Assembly: GCF_014287515.2 (NCBI RefSeq)
Contig: NZ_CP092473.1
Span: 1,329,001 to 1,393,000, forward strand
Source: Roseburia rectibacter
GTDB lineage: Bacteria; Bacillota; Clostridia; Lachnospirales; Lachnospiraceae
Length of the DNA stretch: 64,000 nucleotides
Reading direction: 5' to 3'
Made by a program: the position numbers and the translations under genes. Of this stretch, positions 7,995 to 17,648 are shown one piece after another (within the stretch, counting starts at the first letter, position 1; the number at the start of each line of letters is the position of its first letter). The notes beneath the pieces were generated by a model. The model ran no database searches. It had not been told where the DNA came from and worked only from the letters and a program-made list of their open reading frames with translations.

Positions 7995-9053
7995 ATGACA
8001 TTTTATCAGGAACTTCAGCTTAGTTCGACCGGCTCAAAACAGCTGATCAAAAATACAGCAGACAAAAAAGAAAAAAGGCGCCATATCTTAATCTATAATT
8101 TCAAAGTTTATCTGGTCATGGCATTTTGTGTGGCAGTTGTGACATTATTCAGTAAACTGACCGGATCGGAAAATAGTGTGGTCGGAGTGACGGTTCTTTT
8201 AGCTGTACTGGTGCTTAGACAGGCAGATTTTGGGATTAAGACCACGCACGGACTTCTTTCAATCGCGGGAATTTTTGGAATACTGATCGTGGGACCGCGT
8301 TTTAGCAATATGCTCTCACCGTTTCTGGCATTTCTGGTAAACGTATGCTGTATTATGCTTTTGATGATCTTAGGATGCCACAATGTGATCATGTACAACC
8401 ATTCCACATTTGTGCTTGGATATCTGCTGTTACTTGGATATGATGTGAGTGGACATGCGTATCTGCTGCGTGTGGAGGGACTGTTTGTTGGAATGTTACT
8501 CTGTATGGCAATTTTTTATAAGAATCAGAAAAACAGACCTTACCGGAGAACTTTTTTAGATCTGTTCCGGGAATTTGAGCTTTCATCTGCCAGAAACCGA
8601 TGGTATGTGAAACTGACACTGATCGTTTCTTCTGCGATGCTTTTGATGTCTGTCCTTGGACTTCCAAGAGCTATGTGGGCCGGGATCGCCTGTATGTCCG
8701 TCTGTCTGCCGTTTACCGGTGACTGCAACGAAAGAGCAGAGAAAAGAGGGATGTTTAATATCGTTGGAAGTCTTTTGTTTGTAGTATTATATTTAGCGCT
8801 TCCGGAATCCATGTATCCGTATATCGGAATGATCGGTGGTATCGGAGTCGGGTATTCTGCCGGTTATGCGTGGCAGACAGCCTTTAATACGTTTGGTGCA
8901 TTATCAATCGCGGCGGGACTGTTTGGAATGAAAAATGCCGTGCTGCTTCGTATCGGTGCAAATATATTTGGAAGTGTATATACTGTGATCTGCAGTAAGG
9001 GATTAGACCGGCTTGCACAGATGTCTGAACAGAGGAAAAAGATCACTGCATAA
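7995..9053 (+). CDS. FUSC-like multi-pass membrane protein
   Basis: A 352-residue membrane protein. The ATG at 7995 has GAAGGGAGAG upstream; in-frame ATGs at 7941 and 7947 do not. After a ~25-residue basic cytoplasmic start come two blocks of closely spaced hydrophobic helices (about residues 35-165 and 200-335) separated by a charged cytoplasmic loop. This two-block layout resembles the FUSC (fusaric acid resistance/aromatic acid exporter) superfamily, to which I assign it with moderate confidence. It has no operon partners: two promoters lie upstream, and a hairpin overlapping the next gene start lies downstream. Substrate unknown. Confidence 0.6.
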   Translation: MTFYQELQLSSTGSKQLIKNTADKKEKRRHILIYNFKVYLVMAFCVAVVTLFSKLTGSENSVVGVTVLLAVLVLRQADFGIKTTHGLLSIAGIFGILIVGPRFSNMLSPFLAFLVNVCCIMLLMILGCHNVIMYNHSTFVLGYLLLLGYDVSGHAYLLRVEGLFVGMLLCMAIFYKNQKNRPYRRTFLDLFREFELSSARNRWYVKLTLIVSSAMLLMSVLGLPRAMWAGIACMSVCLPFTGDCNERAEKRGMFNIVGSLLFVVLYLALPESMYPYIGMIGGIGVGYSAGYAWQTAFNTFGALSIAAGLFGMKNAVLLRIGANIFGSVYTVICSKGLDRLAQMSEQRKKITA

Positions 9054-9123
9054 TAAATCGGATCATAAAGGATGATCTGAAAGTAGAATAGGCAGAGAAT
9101 AAAATCAAAGAATGAATTTTGTA

Positions 9124-9168
9124 AAATCCCCGTATACTTAGAACAAGGGTATCTGTATACGGGGATTT
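9124..9168 (+). promoter_or_regulatory. 14-bp hairpin containing the Shine-Dalgarno of the symporter gene
   Basis: AAATCCCCGTATAC (9124-9137) pairs perfectly with GTATACGGGGATTT (9155-9168) around a 17-base loop. The GGGGA that would serve the ATG at 9172 is inside the 3' arm. It may terminate upstream transcription or hide the ribosome site until the stem opens. Confidence 0.6.
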
Positions 9169-9171
9169 CTT

Positions 9172-10461
9172 ATGCAAAAAATCAGCCAGTTTGCGGTCGC
9201 GGGGCAGATCCTGCTCCTTCTTGGAACACATCTGTATTTTACATTTCGTCTGAAATTCATTCAGCGCAAAATCCCGCAGGGGATCAGACTCAGCTTTTCG
9301 GATACACATCATGCGTCTTACACGGCGCTTGCGACAGCACTTGCTGCTACAATCGGAACAGGGAATATCATCGGTATCTCCACAGCGATAGCGATCGGTG
9401 GTGCAGGTGCAGTGTTCTGGTGCTGGATCACCGGTGTGCTTGGAATCGCGACCTGTTATGGTGAGTGTTTTTTATCTATGAAGTACCGTAAAAAAGAAAA
9501 GGATGGAAGAATGACCGGCGGTCCGATGTATGTGCTGGAAATTGGGATGAAAAAGAAAGGACTGGCGGTTTTATTTTCTGTATTTACAATATTGGCGTCA
9601 CTTGGGATCGGCAGCAGTGTACAGGCACATTCCATTAGTGCGGCAGTTACGGAACAGATAGGAATATCGCCGCATATCATCGGGATAGCAGCAGGTGTGC
9701 TTGCCGGAAAAGTGATCATCGGGGGAAGCAGGCAGATCGGAAAAGTGTGTACCTGGCTGGTGCCGGTTATGAGTGCATTTTATTTAGGAGGCTGTATTTT
9801 TATACTGATCAAAAATCATACTGTGGTTCCGGAGGCGGTAAAAGTGATCGTAACATCTGCATTTGTGCCAGAGGCAGCAGCAGGAGGTGTGGTCGGAACC
9901 ACGGTGATGGCAGGTTTAAGGACGGGGATTTCCAGGGGACTGTTTACAAACGAGGCAGGGCTTGGTTCTATCCCAATGGCAGCTGCGACAGCACAGAATG
10001 TCTCACTGCAGGATCAGGCACTCGTTTCCATGACGGGACCATTCTGGGATACGGTTGTGATGTGTGCGATCACTGGGATTGCCTCCGTTTCAAGTATGAT
10101 CGCCCATCCGGGCAATTATGTGGGAGTGTCTGGCGAGCGGATGTGTTTTGCTGTATTCCGGGAATTGCCGGTGTGGGGAGATGAGATGCTGTCGTTATCG
10201 CTGGTCTTATTTGCATTTGCCACGATCATCGGCTGGAATGTCTATGGAGAATGTGCCGTGCGGTATCTGTTTGGGGAGAACAGTGTCCGGATCTATCAGG
10301 TCATTTATATGTTTTGTGTGTATCTTGGGGCTGTGATCACGCTTGATGTTGTATGGGGGATTTCGGATATTTTTAATTTTCTGATGGCGGTGCCCAATCT
10401 GCTCTGTCTGTGGGGATTGCGCCGGAAAATTGAAATAAATGACAGAAAAATAAAACATTAA
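9172..10461 (+). CDS. Alanine/glycine:cation symporter (AGCS family)
   Basis: This 429-residue sodium/proton-coupled amino-acid symporter has the family signature TALAATIGTGNIIGISTAIAIGGAGAVFW near residues 48-77 and the TGGPMYVLE motif. The second conserved helix contains GLFTNEAGLGSIPMAAATA, matching the AGCS N-E-A-G-x-G-S core. Its length is slightly short but it looks complete, with ten or so membrane helices. It imports alanine or glycine with Na+ or H+. Its start codon is only three bases beyond a strong hairpin that contains the only visible ribosome site, suggesting conditional translation. It appears monocistronic, because a new promoter lies between it and the DUF368 gene. Confidence 0.92.
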   Translation: MQKISQFAVAGQILLLLGTHLYFTFRLKFIQRKIPQGIRLSFSDTHHASYTALATALAATIGTGNIIGISTAIAIGGAGAVFWCWITGVLGIATCYGECFLSMKYRKKEKDGRMTGGPMYVLEIGMKKKGLAVLFSVFTILASLGIGSSVQAHSISAAVTEQIGISPHIIGIAAGVLAGKVIIGGSRQIGKVCTWLVPVMSAFYLGGCIFILIKNHTVVPEAVKVIVTSAFVPEAAAGGVVGTTVMAGLRTGISRGLFTNEAGLGSIPMAAATAQNVSLQDQALVSMTGPFWDTVVMCAITGIASVSSMIAHPGNYVGVSGERMCFAVFRELPVWGDEMLSLSLVLFAFATIIGWNVYGECAVRYLFGENSVRIYQVIYMFCVYLGAVITLDVVWGISDIFNFLMAVPNLLCLWGLRRKIEINDRKIKH

Positions 10462-10473
10462 TGTTTACCGTAC

Positions 10474-10503
10474 TAGACAAAACAGAAGCGAAACGTCTAT
10501 AAT
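10474..10503 (+). promoter_or_regulatory. Promoter of the DUF368-ABC exporter operon
   Basis: TAGACA (10474-10479), 18-base spacer, TATAAT (10498-10503). It lies directly after the symporter stop and ~60 bases before the next start. Confidence 0.7.
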
Positions 10504-10563
10504 AGGCAGTATGGTGTGCAGATGGCACATGTAAATACTAATAAGGAAGAAAGAGGTAACCGT

Positions 10564-11436
10564 ATGTACATAATACAGTTTATCAGGGGTTTTTGTATGG
10601 CTCTTGCAGACAGTGTTCCTGGAGTGTCCGGTGGAACTGTGGCATTTCTGCTTGGATTTTATGATCAGTTTATTGATTCCATTGATGATCTGATCACAGG
10701 AAATATGGAGAAAAAGAAAACAGCATTTTTCTTTTTATTGAAACTTGGTATCGGCTGGGTAACAGGAATGATCCTTGCGATTCTGATTCTTGCAAATGTT
10801 TTTGAATCCCATATTTATGCGATCAGTTCATTATTTATCGGATTTATTATTTTTGCGATTCCGATCGTAGTCCGTGAAGAAATAGATACACTAAAAGGGA
10901 AGTATGCATATCTTCCATTTATACTGGTTGGAGCAGCGATCGTGTGTGCCATTACTTATTTTAACCCGGTTGGCGGCGGCAGCAGCATGAATTTAGAGCA
11001 TCTGACAGTCACAACAGGAATTTATGTATTTATTGCAGGTGCAATCGCAATCTGTGCCATGGTGCTTCCGGGTATTTCCGGATCAACGCTGCTTCTTATC
11101 ATGGGGCTTTATCTGCCGATCGTGACGGCGATCAAAGATATCCTGCATCTGAATTTAAAGAGTTTTCCAACTGTATTTGTATTCGGATGTGGAGTATTAG
11201 TTGGCATTTTCAGTGTTGTAAAGCTGATCCGTAAGGCACTTGAAAATTTCCGTGCACAGACAATCTTTCTGATCGTTGGCTTAATGCTCGGTTCTATTTA
11301 TGCGGTTATCATGGGACCGACCACACTTGATACACCACAGCCTGCAATGACGATCCACAATTTTTCTATCCTGTTCTTTATCATCGGCGGGGCAGTGATC
11401 CTGGGACTTCAGCAGATGAAAAAAATTAAAAAATAA
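10564..11436 (+). CDS. DUF368 membrane protein, undecaprenyl-phosphate translocase family
   Basis: A 290-residue integral membrane protein opening with FIRGFCMALADSVPGVSGGTVAFLLGFYD, the hallmark DUF368 N-terminus; the second half repeats the pattern as GAIAICAMVLPGISGSTLLLIMGLY. DUF368 proteins (PopT/UptA) are known to flip undecaprenyl phosphate back across the membrane for cell-wall synthesis. The start is ATG 10564 behind AGAGGT; the longer frame from 10516 has no site. It is followed after 15 bases by the two ABC exporter genes, so the three are probably co-transcribed from the promoter at 10474. Whether the exporter is functionally tied to lipid-carrier recycling is unknown. Confidence 0.9.
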   Translation: MYIIQFIRGFCMALADSVPGVSGGTVAFLLGFYDQFIDSIDDLITGNMEKKKTAFFFLLKLGIGWVTGMILAILILANVFESHIYAISSLFIGFIIFAIPIVVREEIDTLKGKYAYLPFILVGAAIVCAITYFNPVGGGSSMNLEHLTVTTGIYVFIAGAIAICAMVLPGISGSTLLLIMGLYLPIVTAIKDILHLNLKSFPTVFVFGCGVLVGIFSVVKLIRKALENFRAQTIFLIVGLMLGSIYAVIMGPTTLDTPQPAMTIHNFSILFFIIGGAVILGLQQMKKIKK

Positions 11437-11451
11437 ACATTTGGAGTTTGT

Positions 11452-13218
11452 ATGAGAAAATTACTGGTTTATTTAAAAGATTATAAAAAAGAAAGTGTAT
11501 TAGGACCACTTTTTAAATTGCTTGAAGCAACCTTCGAGTTGATCGTACCGCTTGTTATGGCAGCAATCATTGATACCGGTGTGGCTTCCGGGGACAAGAC
11601 CTATATTATGCGGATGTGTATGGTGTTAGTATTGCTTGCAGTGATCGGACTGACATGCTCGATTACCGCGCAGTATTTTGCAGCAAAGGCGGCAGTCGGA
11701 TTTGCAACAAAGCTGCGTCATGCGCTGTTTGCACATATTGAAAGTCTCTCTTTTACAGAGATGGATACCGTTGGAACGGCAACACTGATCACAAGAATGA
11801 CGAGTGATGTTAATCAGGTACAAAACGGTGTGAACCTTGTACTTCGTCTGTTTCTCCGTTCTCCGTTTATCGTATTTGGAGCAATGGTCATGGCATTTAC
11901 CATTGATATTAAAGCAGCACTGGTATTTGTTGTCACCATTCCACTGCTTTCCGTGATCGTATTTGGTATTATGCTCATCAGTATCCCGCTTTATAAAAAA
12001 GTGCAGTCTGCACTTGATAAAGTGCTTGGGATCACAAGAGAAAACTTGACAGGAAGCAGGGTGATCCGCGCTTTTAATAAGGAAGAGGATGAGAGAGAAC
12101 ATTTTAATGAGAATAATGATCTCCTGACCAGAGCACAGATCTATGTTGGAAAAATATCTGCCCTGATGAATCCGCTTACCTACGTGATCATCAACGGTGC
12201 GATTGTTGTGCTTGTATGGACTGGTGCAGTCCGTGTTGACAACGGATATATCACACAGGGACAGGTTGTTGCTTTGATCAACTATATGTCACAGATCTTA
12301 GTAGAATTAGTAAAACTTGCGAACCTGATCATCAACATCAACAAATCTATCGCATGTGGAAACCGTATCCAGTCTGTTTTTGAGATGCAGTCATCCATTA
12401 CAGACGGATGCAGCCGGAATATGGACAAGCCACAGACAACGGATTCTGATGAATCTGAAGATACAGAGTATGCAGTGGAATTTTCTCATGTGGGATTAAC
12501 TTATGCAGGTGCCGGAGATGAGTCCTTAACAGATATTGATTTTAAGGTAAAAAAAGGTGAGACGATCGGTATCATTGGAGGAACCGGTTCCGGAAAATCA
12601 TCGGTTGTCAATCTGATCCCAAGATTTTATGATGTGACAGCCGGCTCTGTCAAAGTAGACGGAAAAAATGTCAAAGATTATTCACTTGAAGAACTTCGAG
12701 GAAAGATCGGTACTGTTTTACAGAAAGCAGTATTGTTCCATGGATCGATCCGTGAAAATTTAAAATGGGGTAATCCGGATGCTTCGGAAGAAGATTTGAT
12801 TAATGCGATCACAGTAGCACAGGCAAAAGAATTTATTGACAACAAAGAGGGTGGACTTGATTTTGAAGTCGAACAAGGTGGAAAAAATCTTTCCGGCGGA
12901 CAGCGCCAGCGTCTGACGATCGCACGTGCGGTTGTAAAGAAACCGGAGATACTTATTTTAGATGACAGTGCATCCGCACTTGATTTCGCAACAGACGCTG
13001 CACTCAGGAAAGCAATCCGTGAGATGGAAGGCGGGACAACTGTTTTTATTGTTTCCCAGAGAGCGGCATCCATCCAGCATGCAGACCGCATTGTTGTGCT
13101 TGACGATGGAAAGATCGTTGGTCTTGGAACCAGCGAAGAACTGTTAGAAAGCTGTGAGGTATACCAGGAGATTTACAATTCACAGTTTAAAAAACAGGAA
13201 GGAGGTAAGACAGCATGA
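11452..13218 (+). CDS. ABC exporter half-transporter with degenerate ATP site
   Basis: A 588-residue fused membrane and ATPase subunit: six helices in residues 1-310, then the nucleotide-binding domain. Walker A is GGTGSGKSS at about 376-384 and the signature LSGGQRQRL is canonical. Two catalytic features are altered: the position after the Walker B aspartate is D505 rather than Glu (ILDDSASALD), and the H-loop is SQR with Gln536 instead of His. This is the pattern of the degenerate subunit in heterodimeric exporters of the TM287/288 or BmrCD type. It overlaps the partner gene by 4 bases. RBS TGGAG precedes the ATG. Substrate unknown; such pairs export drugs, lipids or peptides. Confidence 0.93.
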   Translation: MRKLLVYLKDYKKESVLGPLFKLLEATFELIVPLVMAAIIDTGVASGDKTYIMRMCMVLVLLAVIGLTCSITAQYFAAKAAVGFATKLRHALFAHIESLSFTEMDTVGTATLITRMTSDVNQVQNGVNLVLRLFLRSPFIVFGAMVMAFTIDIKAALVFVVTIPLLSVIVFGIMLISIPLYKKVQSALDKVLGITRENLTGSRVIRAFNKEEDEREHFNENNDLLTRAQIYVGKISALMNPLTYVIINGAIVVLVWTGAVRVDNGYITQGQVVALINYMSQILVELVKLANLIININKSIACGNRIQSVFEMQSSITDGCSRNMDKPQTTDSDESEDTEYAVEFSHVGLTYAGAGDESLTDIDFKVKKGETIGIIGGTGSGKSSVVNLIPRFYDVTAGSVKVDGKNVKDYSLEELRGKIGTVLQKAVLFHGSIRENLKWGNPDASEEDLINAITVAQAKEFIDNKEGGLDFEVEQGGKNLSGGQRQRLTIARAVVKKPEILILDDSASALDFATDAALRKAIREMEGGTTVFIVSQRAASIQHADRIVVLDDGKIVGLGTSEELLESCEVYQEIYNSQFKKQEGGKTA

Positions 13219-14969
13219 AGAAAGTAGTGACAGAGCAGCAGGAGACAACGATAAAAAAAGTGCTGGATTACATCCGAAGGTACTGGATTTACCTTGGATT
13301 ATCGATCGTGCTTGCAGCGGTTACCGTCGCGCTGACACTTTATATCCCGATCCTTACAGGGCGTGCAGTGGATCTGATCGTAACAAAGGGACAGGTTGAT
13401 TTTTCAGGCATCCTTGTGATCTTAGAGCGTATGGCAGTTGTGATCTTACTTACTGCAGTTGCGCAGTGGATCATGAATGCATGTAACAATAAAATTACTT
13501 ATAATGTGATCCGTGATATCCGGAAAGAGGCATTCGAGCGGATCGAACATTTACCGCTTAAGTATATTGATTCACATTCCTACGGTGAGGTGGTAAGCCG
13601 TGTTATTGCGGATGTTGACCAGTTTGCAGATGGACTTTTGATGGGATTTACCCAGTTTTTTACAGGAATTGTGACAATACTTGGCACGCTGATCTTTATG
13701 CTGACGATCAGTGTGAATATTACCATTGCGGTTGTTGTTATCACACCGTTATCACTGTTTGTTGCAAGTTTTATTGCAAAAAAGACATTTTCCATGTTTA
13801 AACTGCAGTCTGAGACGAGAGGTGAACAGACCGCATTTATAGAAGAAATGGTTGGAAATCAGAAAGTTGTTCAGGCATTTTCCCATGAGGATGAGGCATT
13901 AGAGCAGTTTGATGAGATCAACGGAAGACTTCAGAAATATTCACTGCGGGCAATCTTCTTTTCCAGTATCACAAACCCGGCAACACGTTTTATCAACAGC
14001 CTTGTCTATGCGACAGTCGGTGTTGTCGGTGCATTTCTTGCAATAAAAGGAAGCATTACCGTTGGACAGTTATCGAGTCTTTTAAGTTATGCAAACCAGT
14101 ATACAAAGCCGTTCAATGAGATCTCCGGTGTCATTACGGAGCTGCAGAACGCGCTTGCCTGTGCGGCACGTGTGTTTGAACTGATCGAGGAGCCGGTTGA
14201 AGTACCGGATGCCAAAGATGCAAAAGTGTTAGAGAAGGCAGATGGAAGCGTGGAACTGTCCCATGTATATTTCTCTTATACACTGGAACAGAAGCTGATC
14301 GAGGACTTCAATCTTTCCGTACAGCCGGGACAGCGTGTAGCGATTGTAGGCCCTACGGGATGTGGCAAGACAACACTCATCAACCTTCTGATGCGTTTTT
14401 ATGATGTAAACAGTGGAAAAATCTGTGTCAGCGGAATACCGGTTGATGAGATGACCAGAAAGAGTTTAAGAAGTAATTATGGTATGGTACTGCAGGAGAC
14501 ATGGTTACGGAGCGGAACGATCCGTGAAAATATCACGATGGGAAAACCGGATGCCACAGAGGAAGAGATCATTGCGGCAGCAAAAGCATCCCATGCGCAT
14601 AGTTTTATTAAACGTCTGCCAAAAGGATACGATACGGTGATCTCGGAGGATGGCGGAAGCCTTTCACAGGGACAGAAACAGCTTTTATGTATCACAAGAG
14701 TTATGCTCTGCCTGCCGCCGATGCTGATCTTAGATGAGGCGACATCCTCGATCGATACAAGAACTGAGATCAAGATACAGGAAGCATTTGCCCGTATGAT
14801 GAAAGGGCGTACCAGTTTCATCGTTGCACACCGCCTTTCCACGATCCGGGAAGCAGATATCATTCTTGTCATGCGGGATGGAAATATCATAGAACAGGGA
14901 AAACATGAGGAACTGTTAGAGAAGAATGGATTTTATGCAAAGCTGTACAACAGCCAGTTTGCAAAATAA
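13215..14969 (+). CDS. ABC exporter half-transporter with intact catalytic residues
   Basis: The partner of the gene at 11452 (584 residues, same fold). Walker A is GPTGCGKTT at about 379, Walker B LILDEATSSID has the catalytic E508, and the H-loop VAHR has H539. Its signature is LSQGQKQLL, a non-canonical form. In the heterodimer this gives one fully competent ATP site (its own Walker motifs with the partner's LSGGQ) and one degenerate site, as known for this class. The AGGAGG-like site lies inside the partner's last codons. The operon ends at a bidirectional hairpin shared with the convergent GntR gene. Confidence 0.93.
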   Translation: MKKVVTEQQETTIKKVLDYIRRYWIYLGLSIVLAAVTVALTLYIPILTGRAVDLIVTKGQVDFSGILVILERMAVVILLTAVAQWIMNACNNKITYNVIRDIRKEAFERIEHLPLKYIDSHSYGEVVSRVIADVDQFADGLLMGFTQFFTGIVTILGTLIFMLTISVNITIAVVVITPLSLFVASFIAKKTFSMFKLQSETRGEQTAFIEEMVGNQKVVQAFSHEDEALEQFDEINGRLQKYSLRAIFFSSITNPATRFINSLVYATVGVVGAFLAIKGSITVGQLSSLLSYANQYTKPFNEISGVITELQNALACAARVFELIEEPVEVPDAKDAKVLEKADGSVELSHVYFSYTLEQKLIEDFNLSVQPGQRVAIVGPTGCGKTTLINLLMRFYDVNSGKICVSGIPVDEMTRKSLRSNYGMVLQETWLRSGTIRENITMGKPDATEEEIIAAAKASHAHSFIKRLPKGYDTVISEDGGSLSQGQKQLLCITRVMLCLPPMLILDEATSSIDTRTEIKIQEAFARMMKGRTSFIVAHRLSTIREADIILVMRDGNIIEQGKHEELLEKNGFYAKLYNSQFAK

Positions 14970-14990
14970 AAGTATAGATTGGAATATGAA

Positions 14991-15034
14991 AAAACAGCCT
15001 GATTTTGAGATGGAATCCAAAGTCAGGCTGTTTT
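14991..15034. terminator. Bidirectional terminator
   Basis: AAAACAGCCTGA (about 14991-15002) pairs with TCAGGCTGTTTT (15023-15034), extended inward with one mismatch. It has A/T runs on both flanks and sits between the convergent exporter and GntR genes. Confidence 0.85.
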
Positions 15035-15043
15035 GTAGTAAGA

Positions 15044-15745
15044 TCAGTAGATCATGCGGGTTCCACTGATGCATTCGGTTGTAGAAGTTTCTATATAATC
15101 GAGAGCACCACGGACATCTCTTGCACGGACAAAATTATAGATGGACAGGGCACTCTGGTATAATTCTTCTATGCCGTATTTTGTTGCATAGCGTACCCAA
15201 AGACTGCATACAAGATCACGGAATGATATAAAGAACAGTGGAAGCAGCATATTTCCACTGATAAAACTCAGCTCATGACTGAACTCAAAGATAGATGTTG
15301 CAGCATCTTCCGGTGTTGTGGCATTTTTTAATTTTTCAAGGTAAAAAGAAAGACCCTCGATCGCAGCATCCGTTGCTGTTTCAATCGCAAGGCGGGATGC
15401 AAGGCTCATAAAGAGAATACGAACCTCAAGGATGGAACAGATTTCTTCCTGGCTTAAAGCTCCGCCATTATATTTCATAATGGAAACTAAAGTGTCCATG
15501 GTTCCATTTCTGCGGTAATCCTCTACAAATGTGCCGATGCGCGGTTTTACCACGACAAATCCTTTCTTTTCAAGTTCGGCGATACCGGAGTTGACAACAG
15601 CGCGTGAAACCTGCATGGATGTGGCAAGTTCACGTTCGGATGGAAGTTTTGTACCGATTGGAAGTTTGCCGGAAATGATCATATTTTCCAGTTCGGATAT
15701 AAATAATTCTTTGAGTGATGGTGCGTTTAATTTTTGAAATTCCAT
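15044..15745 (-). CDS. GntR/FadR-family transcriptional regulator
   Basis: A 233-residue regulator. The winged HTH occupies residues ~10-75, with the GntR signature GTKLPSERELATSMQVSRAVV and the wing ELEKKGFVVVKPRIGTFV. The C-terminal ~150 residues are all-helical and fit the FCD ligand-binding domain, though the metal-binding histidines are not evident to me. It is divergent from the diguanylate cyclase gene, with a perfect 10-bp inverted repeat in between. That repeat lies ~30 bases upstream of its own start, so it probably represses itself and perhaps the cyclase operon. The inducer is unknown. Confidence 0.88.
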   Translation of the reverse strand: MEFQKLNAPSLKELFISELENMIISGKLPIGTKLPSERELATSMQVSRAVVNSGIAELEKKGFVVVKPRIGTFVEDYRRNGTMDTLVSIMKYNGGALSQEEICSILEVRILFMSLASRLAIETATDAAIEGLSFYLEKLKNATTPEDAATSIFEFSHELSFISGNMLLPLFFISFRDLVCSLWVRYATKYGIEELYQSALSIYNFVRARDVRGALDYIETSTTECISGTRMIY

Positions 15746-15777
15746 ATGTTATGATTCCTTTATATTGTCGAGATTCT

Positions 15778-15801
15778 TTGTGGTATGTGGTCATACCACA
15801 A
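15778..15801. promoter_or_regulatory. Palindromic operator in the GntR/diguanylate cyclase intergenic region
   Basis: TTGTGGTATG (15778-15787), spacer TGGT, CATACCACAA (15792-15801): perfect 10-bp arms. Size and TGGT...ACCA core suit a FadR-subfamily GntR dimer. Confidence 0.7.
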
Positions 15802-15885
15802 TAATTTTAGATGTTATGCAGAAAAAAATCAAGAAAATGTTGCTTGAAATGTTCAAAAATACATACAAAAAATAAGTGATATTTT

Positions 15886-15914
15886 TTGACAATTTATGAC
15901 AAAATGCATATAAT
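15886..15914 (+). promoter_or_regulatory. Consensus sigma-A promoter of the diguanylate cyclase operon
   Basis: TTGACA (15886-15891), 17-base spacer, TATAAT (15909-15914): a full consensus match ~35 bases upstream of the start. The GntR operator is ~85 bases further upstream. Confidence 0.85.
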
Positions 15915-15949
15915 AGAACATATATCAGAAAGAGGAGAGAGGATTGCCG

Positions 15950-17635
15950 ATGAGGTCTTTACAGTCTAAATTTCTGGCTTTGACGGTAGGCTGTGTACTT
16001 CTTACAGCGTTGGCACTGGGATATGTTGGTTTTTTATATACGCATAAACTTGTAAATGAGGATTCCACACAGTTTATGAATCTGTTCTGTGAAGATAAGG
16101 CACAGGAGATTGATGCAGCACTGATGGGGATTGAACAGTCCGTGAATACGATCAGGGATTATACGATAGAGCAGTATAACGCACTCGGAATTGGTGGTAC
16201 AGGCAGGGACAATGTGGATGCCTTTGTAAAAAAAGTACAGGAAGTTTCACTACATACCGTGAAAAATACAGAAGGATCACGTGGAGTATATATGAGAGTT
16301 AATCCTGAAATTGCCGATGACCAGACAGGATTTTTCTGGTATAGGGATGAAAAAGGTGATGTTAACGAAGATTCTCTGGTTGATTTTTCAAAATATACAA
16401 AAGATAACACACAGAATGTCGGATGGTACTATGAAGCTCTGGAGAACGAAGACGCTTTCTGGATGGAACCGTATAACAATCTGAATAAAAATGACTGGAT
16501 CATTTCGTATGTGGTGCCGATATATCAGGATGAAGATTTTATTGGTGTTCTGGGCATGGATATTGACATGGCACTATTGAAGGAAAAGGTAGATTCCGTA
16601 CAGATTTATCAGAGCGGTTATGCTTTTCTGGCAGGAACAAATGGTGCTCTTTATTACCATCATGATTATCCGGAGGGACTTGCTGAGGGAAGTGTACACG
16701 GAAAGATCAGAAAGGTGTTAAATTTACTGATCAAAAAAGCAGGACAGGATAGTCTGGTCAGTTATAATCTTGAGGGAACAAAGAAAGAAATGACGGCAAG
16801 ACAGCTGGAAAATGGTATGCTGTTTGCTGTTACAGCACCGGTGCAGGAGATTAATGAATTAAGCAGCCGTATTATACGTCTGTTTCTGGTTTCAACCGTT
16901 GTGATAATGATTTTTTCAGTCGTGATCACAATACATGTTACCAGAAAAATGATACGACCGCTCAAAGAACTTACGGAAGCAGCACAGAAAGTTGCAGGCG
17001 GTGATCTTGATGTCAACATTGACTGTGAGTCAAAAGATGAAGTTGGAGTGCTTGCAGACAGTGTACAGCAGATGGTCAATCATCTGCGGCATTATATCGA
17101 TTATGTAAATGAACAGGCGTATACAGATGCCCTGACGGGTGTTGCTAACAAGGCGGCATATAAGGAGTATGTGGATAAACTGGATAAACGCGCGGCAGCC
17201 GAGAATATGAAATATGCAGTCGTGGTCATGGATATCAATAATCTCAAAAAGATCAATGACAATTTTGGACATGAATTTGGGGATATGCTCATCCGGGATG
17301 CAAGCAGACTGATCCAAAAAGGATTTAAAGATCATACTGTATACCGGATCGGTGGTGATGAGTTTGTGATCATCATCGAACAGCCCAAACAGACAGAATG
17401 CGAGGAACTGCTGGCAAACTTTGATAATGGTATTATTGTTTTCAATAAAAATAATACAAAGTATGAACAGAAGATACAGATTGCAAGAGGAATCGCATTC
17501 CATGAAACAGACAGTATAGATTTATTTGCAGCAGTGTTCCGTGAAGCGGATCATGCGATGTATGAGAATAAAGTCATGCAGAAATCAAAACAGACGGATC
17601 CACCTGTGGTGGAGCAGTCTCAGACAATAACATAG
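15950..17635 (+). CDS. Membrane diguanylate cyclase (Cache-HAMP-GGDEF)
   Basis: A ~561-residue c-di-GMP synthase. Membrane helix 1 is at about residues 8-30, followed by an extracellular Cache-type sensor to ~300 ([17 protein letters not shown] and VLGMDIDM are typical dCache strands). Then come helix 2 (~305-327), HAMP (~328-385) and a GGDEF domain with the intact active site RIGGDEF at 468-472. The RxxD inhibitory site normally found five residues upstream is absent (GFKD), so classical product inhibition is not expected. ATG 15950 follows AGGAGAGAGG. The chemoreceptor-like gene is 13 bases downstream, suggesting joint control of motility or attachment. Confidence 0.92.
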   Translation: MRSLQSKFLALTVGCVLLTALALGYVGFLYTHKLVNEDSTQFMNLFCEDKAQEIDAALMGIEQSVNTIRDYTIEQYNALGIGGTGRDNVDAFVKKVQEVSLHTVKNTEGSRGVYMRVNPEIADDQTGFFWYRDEKGDVNEDSLVDFSKYTKDNTQNVGWYYEALENEDAFWMEPYNNLNKNDWIISYVVPIYQDEDFIGVLGMDIDMALLKEKVDSVQIYQSGYAFLAGTNGALYYHHDYPEGLAEGSVHGKIRKVLNLLIKKAGQDSLVSYNLEGTKKEMTARQLENGMLFAVTAPVQEINELSSRIIRLFLVSTVVIMIFSVVITIHVTRKMIRPLKELTEAAQKVAGGDLDVNIDCESKDEVGVLADSVQQMVNHLRHYIDYVNEQAYTDALTGVANKAAYKEYVDKLDKRAAAENMKYAVVVMDINNLKKINDNFGHEFGDMLIRDASRLIQKGFKDHTVYRIGGDEFVIIIEQPKQTECEELLANFDNGIIVFNKNNTKYEQKIQIARGIAFHETDSIDLFAAVFREADHAMYENKVMQKSKQTDPPVVEQSQTIT

Positions 17636-17648
17636 CTGGAGGATAAAA

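Noticed and set aside
11626-12102. 158-codon minus-strand frame inside the first exporter gene
   Set aside because: Cys/His-rich shadow of ABC membrane-domain codons; the plus frame is unequivocal.
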